Below, one piece after another: positions 19,121-29,049 of a DNA stretch of 64,000 nucleotides (positions are counted from its first letter, which is position 1; the number at the start of each line of letters is the position of its first letter). The stretch comes from Methanomicrobiaceae archaeon (lineage in GTDB: Archaea > Halobacteriota > Methanomicrobia > Methanomicrobiales > Methanomicrobiaceae). The notes under the pieces were generated by a model. That model made no database searches, was not told where the DNA came from, and was given only the letters and a program-made list of their open reading frames with translations. The stretch covers positions 62,001 to 126,000 of the forward strand of contig JAFGWE010000032.1 in assembly GCA_016937345.1 (NCBI GenBank). Direction: 5' to 3'. The translations under genes were made by a program, and so were the position numbers.

Positions 19121-20425
19121 ATGCCGGGAAAAGGGAATATTTTGCGGATTTTAACGAAGATAAATAATACGGATTTTGTTAAGGCTTATGTTCTGATTGC
19201 ATACTTTATTGTGATCGGAATTCTGGCACTATATGCATTTTCTCCTTTCAGCGGAGAGATGGGATATATACTTGGAAGGCTGACCCCTCATCTTATATAC
19301 ATCCCTCTTGTCCTTACAGCTCTCTGGTATCCGCAGAAGAAATTTGCCCATATTCTGATATTTCTTTTAATTCTGATTCTCTTTGTGGCCGGGTATCTGA
19401 GAGAAGGATGGAGTTCCGATCTCATTTTCACAATATTTACATCGTTTATTTATCTCTGGGTATATTTTGCAATCCTCCTGATACCTTCATGGGATTCACG
19501 TGAAGGCAGGAAAAAAGCCGTTTCTGATGATTTTCCCGGAAAAGATACGGCTTTCAGCGGCCGCACAGCAGTCATCCATGACGGATCTTTAGCAGCCGAA
19601 AGGGATTTTACCACACAAAAAGAGCCTGCAAAACCCTGCACAACACCGCTTCCTGAATATCGATCCGTTCCTTCAGAACAGATACTGCCGCTTATTGAGT
19701 CATTTAAGATAAGAGACAGCGATGTTTTGTCAAATACGTTCCGTGCCATTGAGGCTGTGGGCAGTCCTGCGGAACCATACCTCGTAAATGAGCTTAAAAA
19801 TCCGGATCTTTCCATACGTGAGAATTCTGCCCGGATGCTTGGCATTTTAAAATCATCAGATTCAATATGTTCTCTTATTGAGGCAATGGATGACAATTCA
19901 AACAAAATGCATAATGCGGCCGTTTCGGCACTTGCAAATATCGGTGAGCCTGCAGTTGCACCTCTTATGAAATCCCTTTCTGACGCAAAGCCGAATATAA
20001 GAGCGGGTAGTGCAGCGGCACTGAGGGTTATCGGAGTTAAGGGGGCAATTCCTAATATTGTGCCGCTGCTATCTGATGAGAGTCACTATGTTAGAAAAGA
20101 GGCGGCCAAATCCCTTGGAAGACTAGGGGATGAATCTGTTGCAGATGAGTTATGCAAAGTCATAAATGATGAATCACGCGGGGTTCGTCTGGCAGCTGTT
20201 GCAGCACTTGGGAGAGTAAAAAACAAGGCGTCTGTTCCTTATCTTTTTGAACAGTTAAAGGCAGAGAATGACTGTCAGGTAAGGGAAAGAATTGTGGAGT
20301 CTCTGGGGCAGATCGGCGGGGAAGCTGCAATCGTAGCAATAAAGTATGCAACGCTGGACTCTGATCCTGAGATCAGAATCCTTGCAAAAGAGTATCTTTT
20401 CGGGTATAATTATCTTATAAACTAA
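19121..20425 (+). CDS. Membrane protein with C-terminal HEAT/PBS-lyase repeats
   Basis: Four hydrophobic helices occupy residues 15-125 and place the polar C-terminus probably in the cytoplasm. A linker of about 55 residues follows, then six or so HEAT-like (PBS lyase) repeats of about 31 residues (for example ALANIGEPAVAPLMKSLSD and ALRVIGVKGAIPNIVPLLSD), which usually act as protein-binding scaffolds. The phycobilin-lyase name reflects only the repeat family; methanogens have no phycobilins. Its stop overlaps that of the convergent MFS gene by four bases. Function unknown. Confidence 0.88.
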   Translation: MPGKGNILRILTKINNTDFVKAYVLIAYFIVIGILALYAFSPFSGEMGYILGRLTPHLIYIPLVLTALWYPQKKFAHILIFLLILILFVAGYLREGWSSDLIFTIFTSFIYLWVYFAILLIPSWDSREGRKKAVSDDFPGKDTAFSGRTAVIHDGSLAAERDFTTQKEPAKPCTTPLPEYRSVPSEQILPLIESFKIRDSDVLSNTFRAIEAVGSPAEPYLVNELKNPDLSIRENSARMLGILKSSDSICSLIEAMDDNSNKMHNAAVSALANIGEPAVAPLMKSLSDAKPNIRAGSAAALRVIGVKGAIPNIVPLLSDESHYVRKEAAKSLGRLGDESVADELCKVINDESRGVRLAAVAALGRVKNKASVPYLFEQLKAENDCQVRERIVESLGQIGGEAAIVAIKYATLDSDPEIRILAKEYLFGYNYLIN

Positions 20426-21597
20426 CTTTTTATTTTTCCGGCCTTTTTCCACGGATAGGGAACAAGCATAAAGAGTACCAGTGCCACTATTATCGGGATT
20501 ATAAGGTAGGATAACGCTTCATTTACAGATGATATATCTGCAATGTATCCTGTAATTGCAACGCCAAAACCTCCAGCTCCTACTCCTACTCCAAGAACAA
20601 GGCCTGATACTGTGCCTGCCCCTTTCGGTGCAAGTTCATGAGACATCGCAACTGTTACTGAGAATGTCGACCACAAAAAGTACCCGAATACAATAAGTGA
20701 GATTACAGAAACCCAGCCCTCTGTTGCGAGAAACAGAAGAAATGGCGGGATGGATGCAATCATACCAAACAGGGTGTACTCCTTTCTTCCGTATTTATCA
20801 GAGAGTGTTGCACCAACAATCTGACCAATAACTCCGGCAATAAGCATTCCGGATGTAAGTACGTTTGCAACAATCAGGCTGAATCCCTGTTCATTTAAGA
20901 ATGTCGGGAGATATGCAATTGAGCCGAAGATAACCCATGAACGAAATGCCGAGGCAATTACAAGAAGTGTTATTGGAAGATATGGGATACGGGTTTTTTC
21001 TGTTTCTACTGTATTTTCATTATTTTCTGAATGATTTCTGTTAAAATCCTTCGGGAGGACTTTTGTTAAATAAACTGCCATTAAAAGTCCGGGGATAAAC
21101 AGGAGAACCAGGCCGGAAATGCCATAAAACCCGACTGCAAGACCTGCAAGTAAAGGACCTATTGCAAATCCCAGGTTTCCGCCGACGACAAAAATTGATG
21201 TAAGCCTTCCTCTGCTTGCTCCTTTTGCAAGCCGGCTTACAAGACCGAGAGCGCTTGGGTGAAAGAAGGCATGACCAAGTGCCGCACCTATCCCGAAGAT
21301 TAGAATCATGTAATAATCCTGCTGGACAAATCCCACAAAGGACATGAAAAAGGCACAGAACAGGATTGATACAGGAATTGGCACACTTATATTTTTATTG
21401 TCATACAGCCACCCGATGAAAGGCTGTGTGAAGGATGATGTCAGATTATAAACTGTAATCAAAAGTCCTGCAAGAAAGTATGAATAACCGTTCTGGAGAA
21501 TTAAGAGGGGCAGAATTGCCGGCAGAACCGGTGAATATATATCGTTTACAAGATGGGATGCGGAAAGCCCGAAAATTGAGCGTGTATTATCATCCAT
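20422..21597 (-). CDS. MFS exporter, fosmidomycin-resistance (Fsr)-like
   Basis: A 391-residue transporter with twelve predicted membrane helices. The opening (LSASHLVNDIYSPVLPAILP) is typical of the Fsr branch of the major facilitator superfamily, and the loop motif A (GWLYDNKN and LSDKYGRKE) is present in both halves. It probably exports a small molecule; the substrate cannot be read from sequence. It lies nine bases after the RNA-methylase gene and is last in a minus-strand run that begins at mfnA. Confidence 0.9.
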   Translation of the reverse strand: MDDNTRSIFGLSASHLVNDIYSPVLPAILPLLILQNGYSYFLAGLLITVYNLTSSFTQPFIGWLYDNKNISVPIPVSILFCAFFMSFVGFVQQDYYMILIFGIGAALGHAFFHPSALGLVSRLAKGASRGRLTSIFVVGGNLGFAIGPLLAGLAVGFYGISGLVLLFIPGLLMAVYLTKVLPKDFNRNHSENNENTVETEKTRIPYLPITLLVIASAFRSWVIFGSIAYLPTFLNEQGFSLIVANVLTSGMLIAGVIGQIVGATLSDKYGRKEYTLFGMIASIPPFLLFLATEGWVSVISLIVFGYFLWSTFSVTVAMSHELAPKGAGTVSGLVLGVGVGAGGFGVAITGYIADISSVNEALSYLIIPIIVALVLFMLVPYPWKKAGKIKS

Positions 21598-21605
21598 ATT
21601 ATCAC

Positions 21606-22214
21606 CTATAACTTTGCCATCCGGATTATTTCAACCCTGATGTCAACACACTCCTTTGTATGGTGGGCAAATGTGTGCTTCATGGGCAGATCGCATGCAA
21701 AAGCATCAGTTATCTCCGCTTTTCCTTTTATATATGCCTTAATAAAGCCTGTTGAACGGCTGTTGAATATTCCGTATACGACATCTCCGCATCGTAGTGC
21801 CGCATCAATAAAGGGCCTGTCTGCATGGACATTCTGGGCGCCGAAAGGCGGATTCATGATAACAGTGTCAAATTTTTTGGAACATTCAAAGGAATTGATG
21901 TCAGATGCCAGAAAATCAACACTGACTCCCAGTTTTTCAGCGTTTTTCTCTGCGATCTCTATTGCTTTTTGGTCTATGTCAACTCCAAGGACGTATTCTG
22001 CACCTAAAAGTGCGGCCCCGCATGCCAGAACACCTGTGCCGCATCCCGGGTCAAAGACTCGTAATCCCTCTATGTCACCTTTAAGAGCCGCATTATAAAG
22101 AAATCTGGATGCAACAACTGCGGGGGTTTTATACTGCTCAAGAAAGGCATTTGGTTTTTCAAAACTATCAAGCCCTTCAAGCTTTATTTCAAGGGTTCTA
22201 AGTTTCAAAAACAC
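21606..22214 (-). CDS. Predicted RNA/DNA adenine-type methylase (COG2263 family)
   Basis: A 202-residue SAM-dependent methyltransferase. Motif I is DPGCGTGVLACGAA, the acidic loop is VLGVDIDQKA, and the catalytic motif NPPFGAQ is typical of N6-adenine or related base methylases; the family includes METTL5-like 18S/16S rRNA methylases. The C-terminus has a conserved H-x-rich region (KHTFAHHTKEC). The target RNA is not known. It follows dph2 with a three-base gap, suggesting a shared transcript with other translation-related genes. Confidence 0.9.
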   Translation of the reverse strand: MFLKLRTLEIKLEGLDSFEKPNAFLEQYKTPAVVASRFLYNAALKGDIEGLRVFDPGCGTGVLACGAALLGAEYVLGVDIDQKAIEIAEKNAEKLGVSVDFLASDINSFECSKKFDTVIMNPPFGAQNVHADRPFIDAALRCGDVVYGIFNSRSTGFIKAYIKGKAEITDAFACDLPMKHTFAHHTKECVDIRVEIIRMAKL

Positions 22215-22217
22215 ACC

Positions 22218-23165
22218 TCAGATAATTTCGTCAATTGTATAATCTTCCCAGTCCCGAACCCCGCAGACGATCTCAAATTCCTGAGGTGAGAGCATAGGAA
22301 CGGGATATCTTGCCTGATCATCGTAAGCCAGCCTCGGGCATGATGTATTTACATATGCATCAAATCCGAGATTTAAAAGGGCATCCGGAGTAACTTCGCC
22401 CATAGATATCAGATATGCCTTATCAGAAAGTGAGCAGAGCCTTTCTGCAAGTTCTTCACGTTTCTGCCCGGATTTTTTGCTGAGAATTATCCCTATTTTC
22501 TCAGCCTCTTTTGCCTTCTCTATCTTTGCAAATCTCTGTCTTAAAAGCCGTTCTGGATCGACAACCAGGGCTTTTTTCATATATGGATCAAACGCAACAA
22601 CCCTCGCACCGGTTGCAAGTGACACACCTAGAGGATGAAATACTCCGGTTCCGATGAACAAAATCTCTTTGCATTTTGTATTTTTTGCAGCCTCGTATGT
22701 GCATCCGAGGATCTGACCCCTGTAAGGTGTTCTTGTACTTCCTTCTGAGATTACGGATTCAATTCCCCTTTCTTTTAAAAAGTCTGATACCTTATCAAGC
22801 TCATGGACATGCTGAATTGTTGTAACAAGACCCACTCGTTTGTCTTCGATAATATCCTGAATCTGTTCAAGGGAATTTAAGTCAATATCCTGCCTGATAA
22901 ATTCATAAATGACATTTTGTGTGTCATCGACAGGTGCATGGCCATAGTGAACTAAAATATCGGCAGTGCTTAGAGAAGAGAGATCAAGATCGCATGCCCC
23001 CCAGCACGGATCACCTGATATTATTACAGAGTATCCTTTATTTTTTAGTTCATCGGCAAAAGAATATGCCTCTCTTTTTAAGCCTTCAGGAAACTGGAGG
23101 GCAATTTTTTTTGCACCTGACTCTTTAAGCCTTAAAAAAATGTCAGAATTGTGTATTTTTAACAT
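22218..23165 (-). CDS. dph2: Diphthamide synthesis radical-SAM enzyme Dph2
   Basis: Archaeal Dph2 transfers the 3-amino-3-carboxypropyl group of SAM to a histidine of elongation factor 2, the first step of diphthamide synthesis. The three cluster cysteines of this family are visible: Cys58 in WGACDLD, one in QILGCTYEAA, and one in NTSCPRLAYDD. The 315-residue length is normal. The start overlaps the end of hpt by 23 bases, so the genes are tightly coupled. The ORF covers all conserved regions. Confidence 0.95.
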   Translation of the reverse strand: MLKIHNSDIFLRLKESGAKKIALQFPEGLKREAYSFADELKNKGYSVIISGDPCWGACDLDLSSLSTADILVHYGHAPVDDTQNVIYEFIRQDIDLNSLEQIQDIIEDKRVGLVTTIQHVHELDKVSDFLKERGIESVISEGSTRTPYRGQILGCTYEAAKNTKCKEILFIGTGVFHPLGVSLATGARVVAFDPYMKKALVVDPERLLRQRFAKIEKAKEAEKIGIILSKKSGQKREELAERLCSLSDKAYLISMGEVTPDALLNLGFDAYVNTSCPRLAYDDQARYPVPMLSPQEFEIVCGVRDWEDYTIDEII

Positions 23166-23694
23166 TTACGCCTGATTCCAAGACTTCTATCTCAACAAGG
23201 TATTTGTAGGTTCTTCCTATGTCGCATTCGCCTCTTTTGATTACGACAAGGACATCCGAAACTTCTGCACCTTTATCCGAAAGACCCTTAAGGATAGCTT
23301 TCATTGTGCCGCCGGTTGAGAACACATCGTCTATTACAACAACCCTGTCGCCTTTTTCAATACTGTTTAAGTAAAGTTCACCCTTTGAATATCCTGTTGT
23401 CTGGTGAAGGGCAACCTCTCCCGGCAGCTGGTATTCTCTCTTTCTTATAATTGTTAGGGGAAGATCTGTCATCAGTGAGAGTGCAACACCTATGTGGATT
23501 CCCATTGCCTCTGCAACGACAATCTTGTTTACACCCTCAAGGTCAAGTGCCCTTACCATTAAAACCGCAACCTCTCTTAAAAGTGCAGGCTCAACAATAG
23601 GGACTCCGTCTGATATCGGATGAATAAAATAATTGTATTCTCCTCTTTTTACAATAGGACATGTTTCAAGTGATTTTACAAGTTGTTCAAACAT
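23143..23694 (-). CDS. hpt: Hypoxanthine/guanine phosphoribosyltransferase, archaeal type
   Basis: This enzyme salvages hypoxanthine or guanine by joining it to PRPP. The PRPP loop is RVVVIDDVFSTGGTMKAI, and the archaeal Hpt signature regions are present (GEYNYFIHPISDGVP, VAEAMGIHIGVALSL, HQTTGYSKGELYLN). At 183 residues it matches methanogen Hpt enzymes; the GfcR regulator and orotate-type enzymes of similar fold are less likely because of the N-terminal region. It begins four bases after mfnA and overlaps dph2 by 23 bases, within the same operon. Confidence 0.92.
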   Translation of the reverse strand: MFEQLVKSLETCPIVKRGEYNYFIHPISDGVPIVEPALLREVAVLMVRALDLEGVNKIVVAEAMGIHIGVALSLMTDLPLTIIRKREYQLPGEVALHQTTGYSKGELYLNSIEKGDRVVVIDDVFSTGGTMKAILKGLSDKGAEVSDVLVVIKRGECDIGRTYKYLVEIEVLESGVNVKNTQF

Positions 23695-23697
23695 AAT

Positions 23698-24789
23698 TTA
23701 CATATCTCCTGCGGCTGTTAAAAATTCTTCAATTACTGCTTCTGTTACATGCGGCATGCACACTGTTCTCATATGACCTGCACGTGTCCTTGAGACCTGC
23801 CATCCTTCAGGCGTACTGTCGCATATGAATGAAGCTACATTTACAGACGGGTCTGCTGCAACAGGGTATCCAAGTTCTTTCATACCCAAAATGAGCTTTC
23901 TGTTGTTTTTCATACACCTTTCAACTACCTCTGTCATACCGTCCTCTCCCAGATATTCCAGGACTGCAAAGGCTCCTGCAACCGAGCCTCCCGGCCTTGT
24001 TCCGCAGAGTGTGCACTCTTTTTTTACTGTAAGATAGGGAGTATCAACTTCGGTTGATTTGAATACCGATGCATCACGGACTAAAAGACATCCTGCCGGT
24101 ATAGTTGACATGCCCATCTTGTGCGGATCAACTGATAAGCTTGAAACACCGGGCAGCTTAAAGTCAAAATCAGGTGAGCCTTTTAAGAACGGAAGGACAA
24201 GCCCCCCGAATGCGGCATCGACATGAAGGAAGATGTCTTTGTCTGATGCCAGGTCTGAAAGGTGTGATATAGGATCAACTACTCCATACTCTGTTGTTCC
24301 CGCAACTCCGACAAGACAGACTGTGTCTTTGTCGATGTAATCCTCAATCTTCTCTTCATCCATTCTGAATTTATCGTCGGAAGGGACAGAACGAAGTTCA
24401 ATTGAAAGGATATCACATGCCTTCTCAAAGGAGAAATGGACTGATTCAGGTACCACCACATTTGGTTTTTTTGACCCTCCCATCTCTCTTGCGATTCTTA
24501 GTGCCTGGATATTTGACTCGGTTCCTCCGGTAGTTGCATATCCTCCGGCATCTTTGTGGTGAAGAAGTCCTCCCAGTCTTTCTACAAGGAGTGCTTCAAT
24601 GGAGGCAGTTCCCAGAAAAAGGCCGGGATCTCCCAGATTTGTCTCAATAAACATGTTGTGTGCACGTACAGCAACAGGGTGTGGAATTGTGCACATGGAA
24701 CTCAGGACTTTTTTGTAGGTCCTGTCTTTATTTCTTGCTGAAGAGAGAAAAGAGAAGAGTTCTTCTTCAGAACAACCCTTTTTTTGCAT
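23698..24789 (-). CDS. mfnA: L-tyrosine/L-aspartate decarboxylase MfnA
   Basis: MfnA is a pyridoxal-phosphate enzyme. Its tyramine product feeds methanofuran synthesis, and in some archaea aspartate is decarboxylated to beta-alanine for coenzyme A. The PLP lysine lies in SVDPHKMGMSTIPAGC, with the usual upstream DVDAAFGG-like region (LHVDAAFGGLVLP) and TGGTESN. The 363-residue length is normal. Start ATG 24789 has no clear ribosome site. It heads the run mfnA-hpt-dph2-methylase-MFS, all within a few bases of each other. Confidence 0.95.
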   Translation of the reverse strand: MQKKGCSEEELFSFLSSARNKDRTYKKVLSSMCTIPHPVAVRAHNMFIETNLGDPGLFLGTASIEALLVERLGGLLHHKDAGGYATTGGTESNIQALRIAREMGGSKKPNVVVPESVHFSFEKACDILSIELRSVPSDDKFRMDEEKIEDYIDKDTVCLVGVAGTTEYGVVDPISHLSDLASDKDIFLHVDAAFGGLVLPFLKGSPDFDFKLPGVSSLSVDPHKMGMSTIPAGCLLVRDASVFKSTEVDTPYLTVKKECTLCGTRPGGSVAGAFAVLEYLGEDGMTEVVERCMKNNRKLILGMKELGYPVAADPSVNVASFICDSTPEGWQVSRTRAGHMRTVCMPHVTEAVIEEFLTAAGDM

Positions 24790-24810
24790 GATTTTAAGAT
24801 GATTTACAGA

Positions 24811-27075
24811 TTATTTTCTTGCGGCATCCAGAATAATTTTCTGTTCTGTTCTTGCTGCTGTCGCACGAATATTCTGGACTGCATCAATGTTTGCAGAGAC
24901 GCTTGCAATTCCTGTCTCAACAAGCCATTTTACCATTTCAGGATCGGATCCCGCCTGACCGCATATTGAGCATTCAACACCTGCTTTTCTGCAGCGGTCT
25001 ATTGCATATTTTATGAGCTTTAATACGGCAGGATGCTTGGGTTTGTACATGTCTGCAACATTCTGGTTGTTTCTGTCAATTGCAAGAGTGTACTGAATGA
25101 GATCGTTTGTTCCAAAGGAAGCAAAGTTGATTCCTGCGGCTATGAAATCTTCAATTAAAATTGCACTGCTTGGGATTTCAACCATTATACCGAGAGTTCT
25201 GTTGTCGACATCAACACCGAACTCCTTCATAAGGTTTTTAGCAGCGATGAATTCATCAGGGTGACCAACAAGCGGGAACATTATTCCGAGGTTGTCATAT
25301 CCCTCATTCCAGAGTTTTTTGAATGCCTCTACCTGAAGTCTGAACTGATCGCGGCTCTGAAGATCGCGGCGTATTCCTCTCCATCCGAGCATCGGGTTGT
25401 GCTCTTCAGGCTCATCCTCTCCGCCTTTCATGTTTCTGAATTCATCAGTCGGTGCATCAAGGGTTCTTACCCATACTGATTTCCCGTTGAATTCATCCAT
25501 TACAGCTTTTATGCCGGTATAAAGCTCGGTTATGAATTCATCTTCCTGTTTGTTTCTGATATACCACCCGGGTGTCTTCCCGAGTCCGAGAATAAGGTGC
25601 TCGATTCTTAAAAGTCCGACTCCGTCCGCACCTGTTGCTGCGGCACGTTTTGCTGCCTCAGGGAGTGAGACATTAACCTTAATGCTTGTAGCGGTGATTA
25701 TAGGTGCTGAAGCAACAGTGACAGCCTGTGCAGGTGCCTCTGGTTCTCTTGCAACGTTTCCTTCAAAGACCAGGCCTTTTTCACCATCTATTGTAACAAT
25801 CTGTCCGTTCTTTAAAACCTGTGTGGCTTTTTTTGTCCCGACTGCTGCAGGTGTTCCGAGTTCTCTGCTGACAATTGCCGCATGACAGGTCATTCCTCCC
25901 TCGTCTGTGATGATTGCCGCAGCCTTTCTCATTGCAGGCACCATGTCGGGGTTGGTCATCTTTGCGACCATAATGTCGCCTTCCTTAACCTTTGCGAGAT
26001 CTTTTACCGAGTTTACAATAACTACCGCACCGGTTGCGATTCCCGGGGATGCCCCCTGTCCTTCAAGAAGAATATTGCCTTCGCCTTCCATTTTTGCTCC
26101 CTTTTTAGAGGATTTATTGCCATTTATTGTTGTTATCGGGCGTGACTGGAGAATATATATCATATCGCCTACAATTCCCCACTCAACATCCTGTGGATTT
26201 TCATAGTGATCTTCTGCAATCTTTGCAAATTTGGCCAGCTTTTTTATCTCTTCATCAGAGAGAACTGTTGCGTCCTGTCTTTCCTTTGAGACCGGAACCT
26301 CTTTTGTCCCGTTGTCACCGTCAGGAAGTATCTCGACCAGCTTGTTTGCGATATAGCGGTCAACAATGCGTTTTGCATTCTGATCAAACACATAGTTGTC
26401 AGGTGATACAATTCCGGATACAACTGACTCTCCAAGTCCCCATGATGCTTCGATTATTGTTGTGGACTCTCCTGTGACAGGATGTGAGGAGAACATTACG
26501 CCTGCCTTTTCTGAGTAGACAAGTTTCTGAACAACTACTGCTATATCCACGCTCCTGTCGTCAAAGCCCTGTTTTGCACGGTAGTAAATTGCGCGTGCAC
26601 CATAAAGTGAGGCCCAGCACTTCTGAATAGCCACAAAGAGGTCTTTTTCTCCTTTAATGTTCAGGAACGTCTCCTGCTGGCCGGCAAAACTTGCATCCGG
26701 AAGGTCTTCTGCGGTCGCGCTTGAGCGGACTGCAACAACAACATTCTCTCCCATGCGGATATATGAGTCTGTGATGCTCTTTTTGAGTTTTTCAGGCATC
26801 TTAACACTCATAACAAGCTTCATCACGTCCTGTGCTGTTGCCTCAAGTGTTTCTGCCTCCTCAACATCGAGTCCTTCGAGTTTATTGAAGAGTTCTGACT
26901 CTATACCGGTTTCGATAAGAAAACGGCGGAAAGCCTGTGCAGTTACAACAAATGCCGGGGGGACAGGAAGTCCTACCGCTGTCATCTCGCCAAGCGATGC
27001 CCCTTTTCCTCCGACTGACGGGATATCCTCTTTTTTTATTTCTGCAAGCCACAGTATGTCTGGCATATTTCTCAT
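24811..27075 (-). CDS. ppsA: Phosphoenolpyruvate synthase
   Basis: PpsA converts pyruvate and ATP to phosphoenolpyruvate, AMP and phosphate, the entry to gluconeogenesis in methanogens. Domains in order: ATP-grasp-like N-terminal domain (GGKGASLGEM, then AVRSSATAEDLPDASFAGQQET), the phosphohistidine swivel with catalytic His in GGMTCHAAIVSRELG, and the C-terminal PEP/pyruvate barrel ending with the acid/base Cys in CSICGQAGSD. At 754 residues it is full length. AGGTGG lies 11 bases before the ATG. It is divergent from serA with a 198-base spacer. Confidence 0.97.
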   Translation of the reverse strand: MRNMPDILWLAEIKKEDIPSVGGKGASLGEMTAVGLPVPPAFVVTAQAFRRFLIETGIESELFNKLEGLDVEEAETLEATAQDVMKLVMSVKMPEKLKKSITDSYIRMGENVVVAVRSSATAEDLPDASFAGQQETFLNIKGEKDLFVAIQKCWASLYGARAIYYRAKQGFDDRSVDIAVVVQKLVYSEKAGVMFSSHPVTGESTTIIEASWGLGESVVSGIVSPDNYVFDQNAKRIVDRYIANKLVEILPDGDNGTKEVPVSKERQDATVLSDEEIKKLAKFAKIAEDHYENPQDVEWGIVGDMIYILQSRPITTINGNKSSKKGAKMEGEGNILLEGQGASPGIATGAVVIVNSVKDLAKVKEGDIMVAKMTNPDMVPAMRKAAAIITDEGGMTCHAAIVSRELGTPAAVGTKKATQVLKNGQIVTIDGEKGLVFEGNVAREPEAPAQAVTVASAPIITATSIKVNVSLPEAAKRAAATGADGVGLLRIEHLILGLGKTPGWYIRNKQEDEFITELYTGIKAVMDEFNGKSVWVRTLDAPTDEFRNMKGGEDEPEEHNPMLGWRGIRRDLQSRDQFRLQVEAFKKLWNEGYDNLGIMFPLVGHPDEFIAAKNLMKEFGVDVDNRTLGIMVEIPSSAILIEDFIAAGINFASFGTNDLIQYTLAIDRNNQNVADMYKPKHPAVLKLIKYAIDRCRKAGVECSICGQAGSDPEMVKWLVETGIASVSANIDAVQNIRATAARTEQKIILDAARK

Positions 27076-27273
27076 GCTAAAAAAACCACCTGTCGTTATT
27101 GGTTATGTATTAACTATTACTATGAGGCTAAATTATGTTTGCCAAAAAAATGCGTTTTATGATATTTCATAATTTTTTTTCAGGCCGGAGGAATCATGTT
27201 TCCGGCACATAAACCCGCATGGTATAAAAACAATCAATATACCTTATGCGTAAATAATTACGGGGACTTTTAA

Positions 27274-28860
27274 GTGAGCTATAAAGTGCTTGTCAGCGAC
27301 CCTCTTGCAGATGAGGGAGTGGAATTACTTCGCAATTTTTGTGAAGTAGATGTGAATACCGGACTTTCCGAAGATGAACTTGTCAAGATAATAGGTGAAT
27401 ATGACGGTCTGTTAGTAAGAAGCGGTACACAGGTAACGGAAAAGGTAATAAACGCAGCAGAGAAGCTGAAATTCATCGGCCGTGCAGGTGCGGGTGTTGA
27501 TAACATTGAGCTTGAACCTGCAACAAAGCGCGGAATAATTGTTGCAAACGCGCCGGCGGGAAACACCCTTGCGGCATGTGAACACACCCTTGCAATGATG
27601 GCATCTCTTGCAAGAAATATTCCTGCAGCGACGGCATCTGTTAAAAAGGGCGAGTGGAAGCGCTCCGCGTTTATGGGCGTTGAATTAAACGAAAAGGTCC
27701 TTGGAATTGTTGGTTTTGGAAGAATCGGCCAGGAGCTTGCAAAGCGTGCTAATGCGCTTGAGATGAAGGTCGTTGCATATGATCCTTACATCAACACTGA
27801 GAGGGCAAAAGAGCTTGGTGTTGAGGTAATGACCCTTGCCCAGCTCTTCCCTGTCGCAGATTTCATCACAGTTCATACTCCTTTAATCAAGGAGACAAAA
27901 CATCTGATAAACAAAGACACCATTGCAACAATGAAGGACGGCGTCCGCATCATAAACTGTGCACGAGGCGGTATCATTGATGAGAATGCGTTATATGATG
28001 CAATTGTTTCCGGAAAGGTTGCAGGTGCGGCACTTGATGTCTATGAGGAAGAGCCTCCAAAAGACTCAAAGATAATTACACTTGATCAGGTTGTTGCAAC
28101 ACCTCATCTTGGTGCATCAACTGTTGAAGCCCAGCAGAATGTTGCAGTTTCGGTTGCAAAGCAGTGCATTGAGGTCTTAAAGGGCGGGTCTGCCAAATTT
28201 GTTGTAAACGCACCTATGGTTCCCCCTGACCAGCAGGAGAGAATCGAGCCTTATGCAATACTTGCACAGAAGATGGGCAAACTTTTAATCCAGCTTGTTG
28301 AGGGAAGAATCGAGTCTGTTGATATAGAATACGGCGGAAAAGCGGCTGACTTTGGTCAGAGTGCAAAGTACGTAACACGCCTTGCATTAAAGGGCATTTT
28401 AGATCCGATTCTTCAGACCCCTGTGAATATTGTCAACGCTGAATTTGCCGCAAAAGAGCGTGGTATCAAAGTATCAGAGACAATTGCAAAGGAATCTTTG
28501 GGCTTTACCAATCTGATCACAATAACTGTCAAAACAGATCTTATGACGGAGACTGTGAGTGGCAATGTATCTTCACCTGAGAAGCTTAGAATTGTAAAGA
28601 TTGGTGAGTACATGACCGACATGACTCCGGGCGGCGATGTAATAATCTCACGTCATCATGATGTCCCGGGTGTCATCGGAAAGTTTGCGACAATCACCGG
28701 AAAGCACAATATTAACATTGCAGGCATGCAGGTTGGAAGAAACAAACCCGGAGAAGAAGCAGTAATGGTTTTAAATGTCGATTCTGCTGTTCCACAGGAT
28801 GCAATGGATGAAATATTAAAAATAGACGGCGTTTTTACAGCTAAATACGCTCACATATAA
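27274..28860 (+). CDS. serA: D-3-phosphoglycerate dehydrogenase
   Basis: SerA oxidises 3-phosphoglycerate in the first step of serine synthesis. The NAD-binding motif is GIVGFGRIGQELAKR, and the catalytic Arg, Glu and His lie in INCARGGIIDE, DVYEEEPP and TPHLGAST. The 528-residue form has the extra intervening domain (about 320-450) and a C-terminal ACT domain (ISRHHDVPGVIGKFATITG) that can bind serine for feedback control. The start is GTG at 27274. A TATA-like tract (TATAAAAACA) about 50 bases upstream is the probable promoter. It lies back-to-back with ppsA. Confidence 0.97.
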   Translation: MSYKVLVSDPLADEGVELLRNFCEVDVNTGLSEDELVKIIGEYDGLLVRSGTQVTEKVINAAEKLKFIGRAGAGVDNIELEPATKRGIIVANAPAGNTLAACEHTLAMMASLARNIPAATASVKKGEWKRSAFMGVELNEKVLGIVGFGRIGQELAKRANALEMKVVAYDPYINTERAKELGVEVMTLAQLFPVADFITVHTPLIKETKHLINKDTIATMKDGVRIINCARGGIIDENALYDAIVSGKVAGAALDVYEEEPPKDSKIITLDQVVATPHLGASTVEAQQNVAVSVAKQCIEVLKGGSAKFVVNAPMVPPDQQERIEPYAILAQKMGKLLIQLVEGRIESVDIEYGGKAADFGQSAKYVTRLALKGILDPILQTPVNIVNAEFAAKERGIKVSETIAKESLGFTNLITITVKTDLMTETVSGNVSSPEKLRIVKIGEYMTDMTPGGDVIISRHHDVPGVIGKFATITGKHNINIAGMQVGRNKPGEEAVMVLNVDSAVPQDAMDEILKIDGVFTAKYAHI

Positions 28861-29049
28861 TTCAGTAAAGATGGATTTCCGGCATTTTCTGCCAGAGAGA
28901 TCCCTGTTTTATTTTTTAGCCGTTTGTCCGGTTGTTTAATTTTTACCGGAAAATTTGGAATATTACCTGAATCTGAATAATTCTCGGGTACTCTTTATTC
29001 AACCCTAATAAGAGACTGTTTTTCTGCATAAAGCAGGGGGTGATAGTTT

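Noticed and set aside
25532-26206. Plus-strand ORFs opposite ppsA
   Set aside because: Antisense to a complete, well conserved ppsA frame.
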